Source: Nocardioides ginsengisegetis (lineage in GTDB: Bacteria; Actinomycetota; Actinomycetes; Propionibacteriales; Nocardioidaceae). From it: a DNA stretch of 64,000 nt. Shown here piece by piece: positions 17,205 through 31,307 of the stretch (its first letter is position 1; every line of letters starts with the position of its first letter). The translations under genes and the position numbers were made by a program. The DNA lies in NCBI RefSeq assembly GCF_014138045.1, contig NZ_JACGXA010000001.1, positions 2,775,001-2,839,000 on the forward strand, given 5' to 3'. The notes under the pieces were generated by a model. The model had not been told where the DNA came from. It ran no database searches and saw nothing but the letters and a program-made list of their open reading frames with translations.

Positions 17205-19628
17205 TCAGCCGGAGACCCGCAGCGCCAGGATCGCCATGTCGTCGCTGGGCGGGACGTCGGCGAACTCGACCACGAGGCGGCGTACGCGCTCGGCCACCGT
17301 CTGCGCGGGCAGGTCACCGGCCCGCCGGAGCTCGGCCACGACGCCCTCGTCGTCGATCATGCGCCCACCGTCGCGGCGCTCCAGCACCCCGTCGGTCAGG
17401 GCGACCAGCAGCTCGCCCCGCTCGAGCACGTGCTCCTCGGCGAGGTAGTCGACCCGGTCGAGCACGCCGAGCAGCGGCTGGGGGGCACCGATCCGCCGTA
17501 CGTTGCCGTCGGCGGCGGTGACGAACGGCGCGGGGTGACCGGCGTTGACCAGGCTGAGGTGCAACCGGCCCCCCGAGATGCGGAAGATCCCGCAGACCAG
17601 GGTGAGGAAGCGGGACCGCTCCCCCTCGTCGAGGATCGCCGCGTTGAGCCGCTCGAGCATCGGGGCGACCGGGAAGCCGGCACGGGTCAGCGCGCGGATC
17701 GTGTGCCGTGCCAGCCCGGTCACGGCCGCGGCCTCCGCGCCGGTGCCGCAGACGTCGCCGACCACGAAGCACCACGTGCCCGCGTCGAGGGGGAACAGGT
17801 CGTAGAAGTCGCCGCCGGCGGCCGTGCCCTCACCCGCCGCGGCGTAGACGACGCCGACGTCGAGGCCGGTCACGTCGGGGAGCGAGGGCGGGAGCAGGCT
17901 GTTCTGGAGGGCCTGCCCGGTGCTCATCAGCGCGCCGTGGGCTCGGGCGTTGTCGATGGCCAGCGCCGCCCGTCGCGCGATCGAGTCGGTCACGAGCTTG
18001 ACGTCGTCGCGCAGCGGGTTGCCGGCGGGCCGGCCCAGCGTGAGGTGCCCGAAGCCACGGCCGCGGGCGACCAGGCGCAGCGTGGTCAGCTCCCCGGCGA
18101 GGACGGCGTCCTCGGTCCCGTCGAGCTCGTCGGGCCGCGCCTTGGCCAGCGAGTTGCGCAGGTCCTCGACGAGTCGCTCGTCGGCGTGCCACACCTGCTG
18201 CAGCACCGGCTCACCCCGGTCGTCGTCGAGGTAGACCGCACACCAGGTGGCCAGGCGGGGCACGACGATGTGGCCGGTCATCGCCATCGTCATCTCCTGG
18301 TCGAGCGAGGCGGCCAGCAGGTCGCCCGCCTCGGCCACGAACGTCAACCAGCCCCGCCTCTCGCGCTCGGAGGCTTGGAGGCGGGCCCGGTCGGCGGCCA
18401 GGGCGAGCGAGTCCGCGAGTTGCTGGAGCAGCACGCACTGGTCGTCGCTGAAGCCGTGGCGGGACTCCGAAGCGACACCCAGCGACCCGATCACCCGACC
18501 CGCCGCCACCACGGGCACCGCGACGAGCGACCGCGCCGAGGTGCCTTCCAGGAGGCGCACCTTGTCGTTGGCCGCGTCGTCCACGAGCACCGGCAGGTGC
18601 GGGCTGCGGGGGTCGGGGATGCCGGGCTCCCCCGCCACCAGCCGGGTGCCGCGCAGCGTGTCGGGCAGCCCGCTCACCGCGACCACCTCGAACGCGTCGT
18701 CGACCTCGTGCCCGATGAGGAGGTACGCCGCGTCCGCGTCGAGCGCGTCGCGCACCCGCTCGGTCGCGAGCGGGAGGTAGTCGTCGACCGCGAGCCGGAG
18801 CAGCGCGTCGTTGCGCAGCCGCAGCGGGTCGGCATCGCGCCTCGGCGTCGTCGACTGCGCGCGGGCCGGGTGCTCGATCAGGGCCCGGCGCTCCTCCGGC
18901 ACGAGGAGCACCGACGAGCCGTCACCGTGGCTGCTGGCCGCGTGCGAGGCGAAGACGGGAATCGGGACGCCCTCCGGTGAGAGCAGGGCGTAGGCCCCCT
19001 GCCAGGTGTCGGTGGTCACCGGACCCTCGGGCGGGCGCTCGCCGGCCACCGGATCGACGAGCTGGTGGAAGGCCCGGCCGACGACCTGCTCGGGCTGCCA
19101 GCCGAAGAGTCCGGTGGCGTCGGCGTTCCACGCGACGACGGTGCCGTCGCCCGCCAGCTCGACCACGCCGACGGTGGTCCCGTGCACCGCCACGGACTGC
19201 CGGGCCCGCGCGGGCGGCCCCTGTCGGCCCGGCGAACGCTCGCGGTCGCAGACCAGCCAGACGCGCTTGGAGACCGGGGTGTACTCGACGCCCCACGACG
19301 AGGCCAGGGACGAGGTGATCATCAGGCCGCGGCCACCCTCGGCGTCCGCGGGTGGCGTGCTCGTCCCGGTGGGCAGGGTGCGGGTGGGGTGCTGGTCGGC
19401 GACCTCGACGCGCAGCGACGCGGCGTCGAGGCGGAGGTCGACGACGGCGGTCGTGCCGGTGTGCACCACGGCGTTGGTCACCAGCTCGCTGACCACGAGC
19501 GCGGCGTTGTCGATCAGCTCGGGCGCGCCCCACTCCTCCAGCAGCTCGCGCGCGAAACGTCGTGCCTGGCCGACCGAGCGTGGGTCGGCGACGAAGCTGC
19601 GCCGGGCGCGTTGGGGAAGAGCGGACAT
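17205..19628 (-). CDS. Anti-sigma-type ATPase / PAS / GAF / PP2C (SpoIIE) signalling protein
   Basis: An 807-residue multidomain protein. Residues 5-135 form an RsbW-like ATP-binding domain (N-box SELVTNAVVHTG, lid GGRGLMI). Residues 150-255 are PAS-like (GTVVAWNADATGLFGWQPEQVVGRAFHQLVD). Two GAF domains follow (about 290-430 and 440-580). The C-terminal 220 residues are a SpoIIE PP2C phosphatase with metal Asp residues in GGDFYDLFPL, VVGDVCGTGAEAAA, TDGVLERR and SDDMAILAL. It probably dephosphorylates an anti-sigma antagonist and may also phosphorylate one. The ATG at 19628 is preceded by GAGG. It is divergent (84 bp) from a giant hybrid kinase, suggesting one stress circuit. Confidence 0.88.
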   Translation of the reverse strand: MSALPQRARRSFVADPRSVGQARRFARELLEEWGAPELIDNAALVVSELVTNAVVHTGTTAVVDLRLDAASLRVEVADQHPTRTLPTGTSTPPADAEGGRGLMITSSLASSWGVEYTPVSKRVWLVCDRERSPGRQGPPARARQSVAVHGTTVGVVELAGDGTVVAWNADATGLFGWQPEQVVGRAFHQLVDPVAGERPPEGPVTTDTWQGAYALLSPEGVPIPVFASHAASSHGDGSSVLLVPEERRALIEHPARAQSTTPRRDADPLRLRNDALLRLAVDDYLPLATERVRDALDADAAYLLIGHEVDDAFEVVAVSGLPDTLRGTRLVAGEPGIPDPRSPHLPVLVDDAANDKVRLLEGTSARSLVAVPVVAAGRVIGSLGVASESRHGFSDDQCVLLQQLADSLALAADRARLQASERERRGWLTFVAEAGDLLAASLDQEMTMAMTGHIVVPRLATWCAVYLDDDRGEPVLQQVWHADERLVEDLRNSLAKARPDELDGTEDAVLAGELTTLRLVARGRGFGHLTLGRPAGNPLRDDVKLVTDSIARRAALAIDNARAHGALMSTGQALQNSLLPPSLPDVTGLDVGVVYAAAGEGTAAGGDFYDLFPLDAGTWCFVVGDVCGTGAEAAAVTGLARHTIRALTRAGFPVAPMLERLNAAILDEGERSRFLTLVCGIFRISGGRLHLSLVNAGHPAPFVTAADGNVRRIGAPQPLLGVLDRVDYLAEEHVLERGELLVALTDGVLERRDGGRMIDDEGVVAELRRAGDLPAQTVAERVRRLVVEFADVPPSDDMAILALRVSG

Positions 19629-19712
19629 GTGGCCTCGAAGAGGTAGGCGTGCTCCGCACATGGTGACAGACTTGCCGTCTCAGGCGCACGGCCGAGACCG
19701 AGGAGGACCCTC

Positions 19713-25486
<5,774 letters not shown>

Positions 25487-25490
<4 letters not shown>

Positions 25491-26143
25491 TCGAACGCGC
25501 CAAGATCCTCCTCGTCGACGACCGGCCGGAGAACCTCCTCGCCCTCGAGGCGATCCTGAGCTCGCTCGACCAGACGCTCGTGCGCGCCGGGTCGGGCGAG
25601 GAGGCGCTGCGGGCCCTGCTCAAGGACGACTACGCGTTGATCCTGCTCGATGCCCAGATGCCGGGCATGGACGGCTTCGAGACGGCGGCCCGGATCAAGC
25701 GGCGCTCGCGCACCAAGGACGTGCCGATCATCTTCCTGACCGCGGCCGACAACGAGCAACGCAACTCCTACCGCGGCTACGCCGCGGGCGGGGCCGACTA
25801 CATCGCCAAGCCCTTCGACCCGTGGATCCTGCGGGCGAAGGTGCAGGTCTTCGTCGACCTCTGGGCCGCGGGCCGCAGACTGGCCAGCCAGGCCTCGTTC
25901 CTGCGCCGCCAGATCGACGACCAGGAGGACAGCGCCGACGTCCTGGGCGTGCTGCGCGACCAGGTCGCCGAGGTGTCCTCCGCGACCGAGGGGCTCGAGC
26001 AGGCCTTGACCGAGAACGACCTCGCCGGGGTCCGCGAGGCGACCGAGCGGGTCCGCCAGCAGGTCGACGACCTCCACGACAGCATCGCGGCGCTCCAGTC
26101 CACGGCGACCACGGCGGGGCTGACCCGGCGCGAGTTCGGCTGA
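25487..26143 (+). CDS. Response regulator with C-terminal coiled-coil extension
   Basis: A 218-residue protein. Residues 5-125 are a canonical receiver (acid pair Asp11-Asp12, phospho-acceptor Asp55 in LILLDAQMPGMDGF, Thr in FLTAAD, Lys in DYIAKPF). The remaining 90 residues are helical and charged (ASQASFLRRQIDDQEDSADVL, ATERVRQQVDDLHDSIAALQ) with no DNA-binding domain, so output is by protein contact. The ATG at 25487 overlaps the kinase stop (ATGA). The likely input is the upstream hybrid kinase. Confidence 0.9.
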
Positions 26144-26160
26144 CGCGCCCCTGATCAGCC
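26138..26160. terminator. Palindrome at convergent gene ends
   Basis: GGCTGA and TCAGCC are separated by 11 bases and contain the stop codons of the response regulator and LysR genes. It is a short hairpin that could terminate both transcripts. The evidence is weak because opposing stop codons contribute half of the pairs. Confidence 0.3.
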
Positions 26161-27084
26161 CGTCGAGCGCGCGATGGCGACCAGGTCGCGGACCGGGCCG
26201 GCCGGTGGCGTGGCCGAGCCGACCCACACCGCACGGAACGCCCGCTCGAGGTCGAGACCGGTGACCGGCACCTCGACGAGCTGACCGGCCGCGAGGTCGC
26301 GCTCGACGACCCGCCGGCTCAGGAAGGCCGGTGCGCTCCCTGCCCGGACGGCCTCGCGTACGGCCGTGGCCGTGGTCAGCTCGAGGGCGGGCGCGGCGCC
26401 GGTCAGCCGGTGCCGGGCCAGCGCGGCCTCGACCACCTCGCGGGTGCCCGACCCGGCCTCGCGGCCGGTGAGCGCGAGCTCGGCGACCTCGTCGGGCTCC
26501 AGCGGCGAGCGGCGCCGGGTCAGCGGCGTGCCGGGCGGTGCGACCAGCACGAGCCGGTCGCGGACCACGGTCCGGGAGCGCAGCCCCGCCGGCACGTCGA
26601 GGCCTTCCACGAACCCGACGTGCGCGGCTCCGCGGCGTACGGCGTCGACGACCTGCCGGGAGTTCCCCGCCGTCAGGCTGACCGCCGTCGGGCGGTGCCC
26701 GTCGGCGACCTGGCGCTGCCGGAGCAGCACGAGCCACCGCGGCACCAGGCTCTCGGCGACGGTCATGCTGGCGTGCACGGCCAGGTCGCGGCCGCGGGCG
26801 CTGCGCAGGCCGTCGATGGCGGTGTCGAGCTCGTCGGCCACGTCGAGCAGCCGGCCCGCCCACTCGACCAGCACGACTCCCGCGGAGGTGAGCTGGGAGC
26901 CGCGCGCACCCCGCTGCAGCAGGGTGAGGCCGACCTGCGCCTCGACCGCCCGGAGTCGCTCGGACGCGGCTTGCTGGGAGACGCCGGCCTCGCGGGCCGC
27001 TCCCCCGATGCTGCCGTGCCGGGCCACGCCGACCAGCAGCCGCAGGGCCGGCAGGTCCGGGACGTGGCTGGCGGGCTGGGTCAC
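26155..27084 (-). CDS. LysR family transcriptional regulator
   Basis: A 309-residue regulator. It has an N-terminal winged helix (LPALRLLVGVARHGSIGGAAREAGVSQQAASERLRAVEAQVGLTLLQRGARG) and a periplasmic-binding-like effector domain (LAVHASMTVAESLVPRWL, GFVEGLDVPAGLRSRTVVRDRLVLV). The SGTREVVEAAL element is common in CysB/CbbR-like members. It is divergent from a TDT-family transporter gene (93 bp between starts), the usual LysR-target layout. The effector may be the transported anion or a dicarboxylate. Confidence 0.9.
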   Translation of the reverse strand: MTQPASHVPDLPALRLLVGVARHGSIGGAAREAGVSQQAASERLRAVEAQVGLTLLQRGARGSQLTSAGVVLVEWAGRLLDVADELDTAIDGLRSARGRDLAVHASMTVAESLVPRWLVLLRQRQVADGHRPTAVSLTAGNSRQVVDAVRRGAAHVGFVEGLDVPAGLRSRTVVRDRLVLVAPPGTPLTRRRSPLEPDEVAELALTGREAGSGTREVVEAALARHRLTGAAPALELTTATAVREAVRAGSAPAFLSRRVVERDLAAGQLVEVPVTGLDLERAFRAVWVGSATPPAGPVRDLVAIARSTG

Positions 27085-27177
27085 AGGGCAGACCTTACGC
27101 CGGTCACAAGGATCCCCTGTGCATGCACAGGAACGTGACCGCTACTCGGGACGACGTACGCCGCCCACGCTGGAGCC

Positions 27178-28233
27178 ATGACCACCCTCCTGGCCGTCCG
27201 GCCGCTCGCTCCCGGGCGATCGAGCGTGCTCGACTCCTTCGGGCCCAACTGGTTCGCCACCGTGATGGGCACGGGCATCGTCGCGACTGCCGGTGCGACG
27301 CTGCCGTTCGTCGCGCCCGGGCTCGCGGACCTCACCGCGGCGGTCTGGGCGCTCGACGCCCTGGTGCTCCTGGTCGTGGGCGGCGCGACCGTCCGGCACT
27401 GGCTCCGCCGGCCTGACGTCGCCCGCGCCCACGCGTACGACCCCGCGATGGCGCACTTCTACGGCGCCCCGGCGATGGCCCTGATGACGGTGGGCGCCGG
27501 CGCCGTCCTGGCCGGGGAGCCGCTCGTCGGCACGCACGCCGCGGTGGCGCTCGACGCGTTGCTCTGGACGGCGGGCAGCGTGCTCGGCCTCGCCACCACG
27601 GTGCTGGTGCCGCGGGCCGCTCGCGCACGCGGCGACTACCGGCTCGAGGCCGCCTCGGCCACCTGGCTGATGCCCGTCGTGCCGCCGATGGTCAGCGCGG
27701 CCACCGGTCCCCTGCTCCTCTCCCACCTGCCCGACGGCCCGGCCCGGCGTGCGCTCGGGGCGGCCTGTGTCGCGATGTTCGCCCTGGCCCTGCTGGCCTC
27801 CATGCCGGTCGTGGCCGCGCTGCTGAAGCGCCTCGCCCGCCACGGGCGCGGCCCGGCGGCCACGGTCCCGACGCTGTGGATCGTGCTGGGCCCGCTGGGC
27901 CAGTCGGTCACCGCGGCCCACGCCCTGTCCGCCAGCGGGGCGATGCCCCCGTCGTTCGGGCTGCGCTACGGGCTGCCGACCCTGCTCCTGGCCGGGGCGT
28001 GGGCGACCTTCGCCGCCGCCGCCACGGTCCGGGCCGCGCGGGACGGCCTGCCGTTCACGATGGCGTGGTGGTCGTTCACGTTCCCGGTCGGCACGGTCGT
28101 GACCGGCACGTCGGCGCTGGCGGCCGCGACCGGCGCGCAGGCGCTGGCCGTCGCCTCCGGCGTGCTCTACCTGGCACTGCTCGCCGCCTGGGCCACCGTC
28201 GCGACCCGGACGCTGGGCTCCCTCCGGACCTGA
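27178..28233 (+). CDS. TDT/SLAC1 family transporter (TehA-like)
   Basis: A 351-residue protein with about ten transmembrane helices. The N-terminal signature FGPNWFATVMGTGIVATAG is diagnostic of the tellurite-resistance/dicarboxylate transporter family, and HFYGAPAMALMTVGAGAV and LWIVLGPLGQSVTAAHAL follow the family pattern. Members export malate, sulfite or other anions; the substrate is not assignable. It is divergent from a LysR regulator. Confidence 0.9.
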   Translation: MTTLLAVRPLAPGRSSVLDSFGPNWFATVMGTGIVATAGATLPFVAPGLADLTAAVWALDALVLLVVGGATVRHWLRRPDVARAHAYDPAMAHFYGAPAMALMTVGAGAVLAGEPLVGTHAAVALDALLWTAGSVLGLATTVLVPRAARARGDYRLEAASATWLMPVVPPMVSAATGPLLLSHLPDGPARRALGAACVAMFALALLASMPVVAALLKRLARHGRGPAATVPTLWIVLGPLGQSVTAAHALSASGAMPPSFGLRYGLPTLLLAGAWATFAAAATVRAARDGLPFTMAWWSFTFPVGTVVTGTSALAAATGAQALAVASGVLYLALLAAWATVATRTLGSLRT

Positions 28234-28245
28234 GGCGCGTCTCAG
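28230..28245. terminator. Palindrome at convergent gene ends
   Basis: CTGAG-GCGCGT-CTCAG has 5-bp arms that include the TGA of the TDT transporter and the TCA (TGA on minus) of the next gene. It is a possible minimal bidirectional terminator, with low confidence. Confidence 0.3.
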
Positions 28246-28583
28246 ACGTCGAGGCGATCGACGTACGACGCGGCGTCGTCGAGGCCGATCACGACCTGGC
28301 GGTACTTCGCACCGGTGAGGTCGAGCACGAGCGCGGGCTGGCCGCGGCGCACGGACACGAGGGACGAGCCGGCCCGCGAGCGCCAGGTGCCGATCTTGCG
28401 GACGAACGGGAGGCCGAGCCCGGGCGCCCGGAGCCCGCGCACGGCGCGCAGGCCGTCAGGCTCGACGCGCGCCGCCGCGATCGAGGAGACGGGGACGTCG
28501 AGGTCGCGGACGAGGCCGCCGAGCTTCTCGAGGGTCGTGAACCGGACGGCGAGGGTGCCGTCGTGCAGGGTGATCGTGGCCAT
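28242..28583 (-). CDS. Hypothetical protein, 113 residues
   Basis: A small soluble protein beginning MATITLHDGTLAVRFTTLEKLGGLVRDLDVPVSSIAAARVEPDGLRAVRG and ending with RQVVIGLDDAASYVDRLDV. The alternating strands and the pattern LDVPVSSIAAARV...PALVLDLTGAKYRQVVIGLDD look like a bacterial PH-type fold used for membrane or protein contact. This is a guess from pattern, with no catalytic residues. It is convergent with the TDT gene and divergent from the ArsR gene. Confidence 0.7.
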   Translation of the reverse strand: MATITLHDGTLAVRFTTLEKLGGLVRDLDVPVSSIAAARVEPDGLRAVRGLRAPGLGLPFVRKIGTWRSRAGSSLVSVRRGQPALVLDLTGAKYRQVVIGLDDAASYVDRLDV

Positions 28584-28619
28584 GGAGCCATTCTCCGGTC
28601 CACACCACCTCCGACCTTC

Positions 28620-28635
28620 ACAACTTATCTGTTGT
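28620..28635. promoter_or_regulatory. Inverted repeat upstream of ArsR gene
   Basis: ACAAC-TTATCT-GTTGT lies 31 bases before the ArsR start in an AT-rich island (CTTATCTGTTGTAAAAG). A further GTTGGTTGTG follows. It is a likely operator for the winged-helix repressor, inferred from symmetry and position. Confidence 0.55.
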
Positions 28636-28666
28636 AAAAGCAGTTGGTTGTGTCTAGGCTCCTGCC

Positions 28667-28993
28667 ATGACGGTCATGGAGGACGAGCTGAGCCGGGTCT
28701 TCGCGGCCCTGGCCGACCCCACCCGCCGCGCGATCCTGGCGCGGCTGGCACGGGGCGACGCCACGGTCAACGAGCTGGCCGAGCCGTTCGCGATCACCCA
28801 GCAGGCGGTGTCCCGGCACGTGAAGGTGCTCGAGCACGCCGGCCTGGTCTCGCGGTCGCGATCGGCCCAGTCCCGCCCCTGCGCCCTCGAGGCAGCCCGC
28901 CTCGACGACGCCGTCGGCTGGATCGAGCGACACCGCGCGACCTGGACCGAACGCCACGACCGCCTCGCCCACTACCTCAAGGAGCAGCAATGA
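28667..28993 (+). CDS. ArsR family transcriptional regulator
   Basis: A 108-residue winged-helix protein: LSRVFAALADPTRRAILARLARGDATVNELAEPFAITQQAVSRHVKVLEHAGLVSRSR. It has no metal-binding Cys motif (no ELCVCDL), so it belongs to the non-metal subgroup that is typically coupled to an SRPBCC/AHSA1 gene, as here. Two ATGs (28667, 28676) are possible. The stop overlaps the next start by 4 bp (ATGA). Confidence 0.9.
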   Translation: MTVMEDELSRVFAALADPTRRAILARLARGDATVNELAEPFAITQQAVSRHVKVLEHAGLVSRSRSAQSRPCALEAARLDDAVGWIERHRATWTERHDRLAHYLKEQQ

Positions 28994-29439
28994 CCGTCCA
29001 GACCGGAGAGCTCACGATCACGCGGGTGCACCGTGCCCCCGCCGAGCTCGTCTTCGACTGCATGACCACGCCGGAACACCTCACCCACTTCTGGGGGCCG
29101 ACCGGCACGACCACCCCCCTCGCCAACATCACCGTGGACCTGCGCCCCGGTGGCGTCTTCGAGACGGTCATGGTCAACGACTCCGACGGCGCGACCTACA
29201 CGATGCGGGCGGTCTTCGTCGACGTACGTCGCCCCGACCTGCTCTCGTGGGAGGAGCCCGACGTGGAGGGCGGGATGCGCACGACGGTCACGTTCGCCGA
29301 CCTCGGCGATGGGACCACCGAGGTGGTCACGCACCAGACCAACGTGCCGGAGATGTACCTCTCCCCCGAGGCGCAGGCCGGGATGCAGACCAGCCTGGAC
29401 CGCTTCGACGCCTACCTCGCGGAGCTCGCTGCGGGGTGA
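28990..29439 (+). CDS. SRPBCC (AHSA1-like) domain protein
   Basis: A 149-residue protein of the START/Bet v1-like superfamily: ITRVHRAPAELVFDCMTTPEHLTHFWGPTGTTTPLANITVDLRPGGVFETVMV, then RRPDLLSWEEPDVEGGMRTTVTFADLGDGTTEVVTHQTNVPEMY. It has a hydrophobic ligand cavity fold and no catalytic assignment. It is co-transcribed with the ArsR regulator through a 4-bp overlap; such pairs are common in actinobacteria and their physiological role is unclear. Confidence 0.9.
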   Translation: MTVQTGELTITRVHRAPAELVFDCMTTPEHLTHFWGPTGTTTPLANITVDLRPGGVFETVMVNDSDGATYTMRAVFVDVRRPDLLSWEEPDVEGGMRTTVTFADLGDGTTEVVTHQTNVPEMYLSPEAQAGMQTSLDRFDAYLAELAAG

Positions 29440-29442
29440 CGC

Positions 29443-30003
29443 TCACGCCTGCTGGTAGGCGCGCTCGTGCTGCGCGTCGTAGTCGTAGCACGCGTCGCCG
29501 ACCACGTCACTGGGCGCCTGGTAGCGCGCGAGGATCTTGCAGTCCCACAGCTCCTGGGTGCCGGCGACCTCCTTCCAGTGGCCGTCGACGACGGCCCACA
29601 GGGCCAGGTAGCCGCCACAGTCGTTGACGCCGCCGATCGCGAAGCCGTCGGTGCGCAGCGTCTGCACGGTCACGCCGACGTACCCGTCGGCGCAGCTGGA
29701 GGCGTCGGCGTTCTGCTGGGCGAGGTCGCCGATGAACTGCTTGAAGTCGGCAGGCGCGCCGGTGAGGTGGGCCGCGTCGCTGCGCTGCTTGACCTCGACG
29801 CCGGGCGACTCGCCGCCGGCGTACGAGATCAGCCGGGGGGCCTCCTCCTGCTGCGTGGGCGAAGCGCTGGTCGGCGCGGGTGAGGTCGGGGCGTCCGCGG
29901 CGGTGGCCGAGGTCTCGTTGCCGCAGGCGGCGAGCGCGAGCAGCGCCGTGGCGCCGAGGACGAGTCGAAGGGGCAGGGTCGCGGGTCGGTGTCCGAGAGT
30001 CAT
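29443..30003 (-). CDS. Hypothetical lipoprotein, 186 residues
   Basis: It has a signal peptide with lipobox (LLALAACGN), then an Ala/Thr/Pro/Ser linker and a globular domain with four Cys (SSCADGYVG, VNDCGGYLALW, ELWDCKILARY, DACYDYDA) that probably form two disulfides outside the cell. It contains GGYLALWAVVDGHWKEVAGTQELWDC, which resembles small actinobacterial ligand-binding lipoproteins. No family is recognised with certainty. It is convergent with the SRPBCC gene, 3 bp apart. Confidence 0.75.
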   Translation of the reverse strand: MTLGHRPATLPLRLVLGATALLALAACGNETSATAADAPTSPAPTSASPTQQEEAPRLISYAGGESPGVEVKQRSDAAHLTGAPADFKQFIGDLAQQNADASSCADGYVGVTVQTLRTDGFAIGGVNDCGGYLALWAVVDGHWKEVAGTQELWDCKILARYQAPSDVVGDACYDYDAQHERAYQQA

Positions 30004-30070
30004 ACCCCAGAGACGCCCGGGCGCCGGGGTTGGTTGCGAGCAGTCACCGGAAACTTTCCGGACGGACGCA

Positions 30071-30119
30071 ACAACGTGGAGGACCCGGCGCACGGGGTGC
30101 GCTGGATCCTCCACGTTGT
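30071..30119 (-). terminator. Strong hairpin terminator downstream of tmRNA
   Basis: The outer arms ACAACGTGGAGGA (30071-30083) and TCCTCCACGTTGT (30107-30119) pair perfectly over 13 bp. After one mismatch the stem continues with a further nine pairs, one of them a wobble, to a GGG loop. It begins 18 bases past the CCA end of the tmRNA on the minus strand. There is no U-tract, as usual in high-GC actinobacteria. It also separates tmRNA from the lipoprotein gene start at 30003. Confidence 0.85.
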
Positions 30120-30137
30120 CGTCAAGAGGTGATCGTG

Positions 30138-30508
30138 TGGTGGAGCTGGCGGGAATCGAACCCGCGTCCTCGAGCGTCGAACCAGGTCTTCTCCGGGTGC
30201 AGTCGGTGATGTCGCTTTTCTCGGCCCCGGCGCTCGCACAGACACGTCGCCGACAGGCTCAGTCAGGAAAAAGTCCCGATCAACCCTCCTGACAGAAGTT
30301 GACCAGCAAGTCTCCTAGATGACGCCAGGGTCCGGGACGGAGACGGATGCCCGGTCTGACGCTTCGATCACTGCTCAGGCAGCGAGAGCGAAGGAACTGC
30401 GCTTAGCGTTGGCAGTTATTGGTTTCCAGCGGTCGTTTACGAGATGACGCTGGCTCCTCGACCCGCTTCCCCTGGAACTAACGTCCCAAGTCGAAACCGA
30501 TCAGCCCC
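30138..30508 (-). ncRNA. ssrA: Transfer-messenger RNA (tmRNA)
   Basis: A 371-nt tmRNA that rescues stalled ribosomes and tags the nascent peptide. The 5' end GGGGCTGATCGGTTTCGACT is the canonical start and pairs with the 3' end CAGCTCC-ACCA. The T-arm CGGGTTCGATTCCCG is present and the CCA is encoded. The tag frame runs 30413 to 30375 and reads ANAKRSSFALAA followed by TGA, with the LAA-type degron typical of actinobacteria. The resume codon is GCC, after the ACTG that precedes it. smpB, its protein partner, lies 1.7 kb upstream on the same strand. Confidence 0.97.
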
Positions 30509-30545
30509 TCTTGAGTTGTGTACCTGCATGCACAGGCTATCCGAC

Positions 30546-31235
30546 TCAACCAGCGCGAGGCACCAGGGATTCCCGCGCCGGCGACAGCGTGGGCAGGAAC
30601 CAGACCGTGACGAGGCCGAGCACTGCCCCTGCCACGGCGCCCGTCACCAGACCGTCCACCAGCAGCCCGGCCATCGGCCAGCCCGCCCCGGGCACCGAGG
30701 CGCCCAGGAAGATCAGGCACATGGCCGGTGGCCAGGCCACCGTGTTGGCGCCGACCCAGCGCCACGGGTGGGAGGCCGCGCCGCGTAGGGCGACCGCCTG
30801 CGCGGACCCCAGCACGGGGCCCATCACCAGTCCCAGACCCGCGGCGCCGAGCAGCACCAGCGGCAGCGGCGGGGAGCTCCCGCCACCATCCCCCGTGTCC
30901 CCCGACAGGACGGCGGGCGCCGAGGCACCCGCCCATCCCAGGCCGGCGACCAGCACGGTCGCGAGCACGTAGCGTCCCCTCTGCAGCGAGGACAGCCAGC
31001 GCCCCAGGCCCCATGCCTGCGCCGACCCCAGGGCCACTCCTTCGACCAGCCCACCGAGCACCACGACACCCAGCGCCAGCCAGTCGCTGCCGAGCCCACC
31101 GGCTCGCGACGCGCCGGCCGCCGCCGTCATCCCGACGGCCTCGGCGGACGCGCAGAGCGCCACCCACACCGGGAGCGTGGGCGCCGACGTCGGGGCCTCG
31201 GCCCGGCGCAGGTCGGCGGGGTGCACGGTGTGCAT
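30546..31235 (-). CDS. Hypothetical integral membrane protein
   Basis: A 229-residue protein, about six hydrophobic helices (for example VLATVLVAGLGWAGAS, LPLVLLGAAGLGLVMGPVLGSAQAVAL, LLVDGLVTGAVAGAVLGLVTVWFLP) with small-residue-rich GSAQAxALRG motifs repeated twice (GVALGSAQAWGLGRWL and GPVLGSAQAVALRG), suggesting an internal duplication. No family is recognised. ATG 31235 follows GGGGG; a GTG 9 bases upstream is an alternative. It lies directly upstream of ssrA on the same strand (37 bp) and may share its promoter region. Confidence 0.7.
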   Translation of the reverse strand: MHTVHPADLRRAEAPTSAPTLPVWVALCASAEAVGMTAAAGASRAGGLGSDWLALGVVVLGGLVEGVALGSAQAWGLGRWLSSLQRGRYVLATVLVAGLGWAGASAPAVLSGDTGDGGGSSPPLPLVLLGAAGLGLVMGPVLGSAQAVALRGAASHPWRWVGANTVAWPPAMCLIFLGASVPGAGWPMAGLLVDGLVTGAVAGAVLGLVTVWFLPTLSPARESLVPRAG

Positions 31236-31307
31236 GGCCCCCACTTCACCCGCCCGACCCGGCGTCGGGCAGGGCCGAAGGTCCCGAGGTCGGCCCCGCG
31301 TCCGGGG

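Noticed and set aside
30138..30508. Ordinary tRNA at the tmRNA 3' end
   Set aside because: The T-arm and acceptor are there, but no anticodon arm; the 5' half lies 371 bases away with a tag frame, which is tmRNA.
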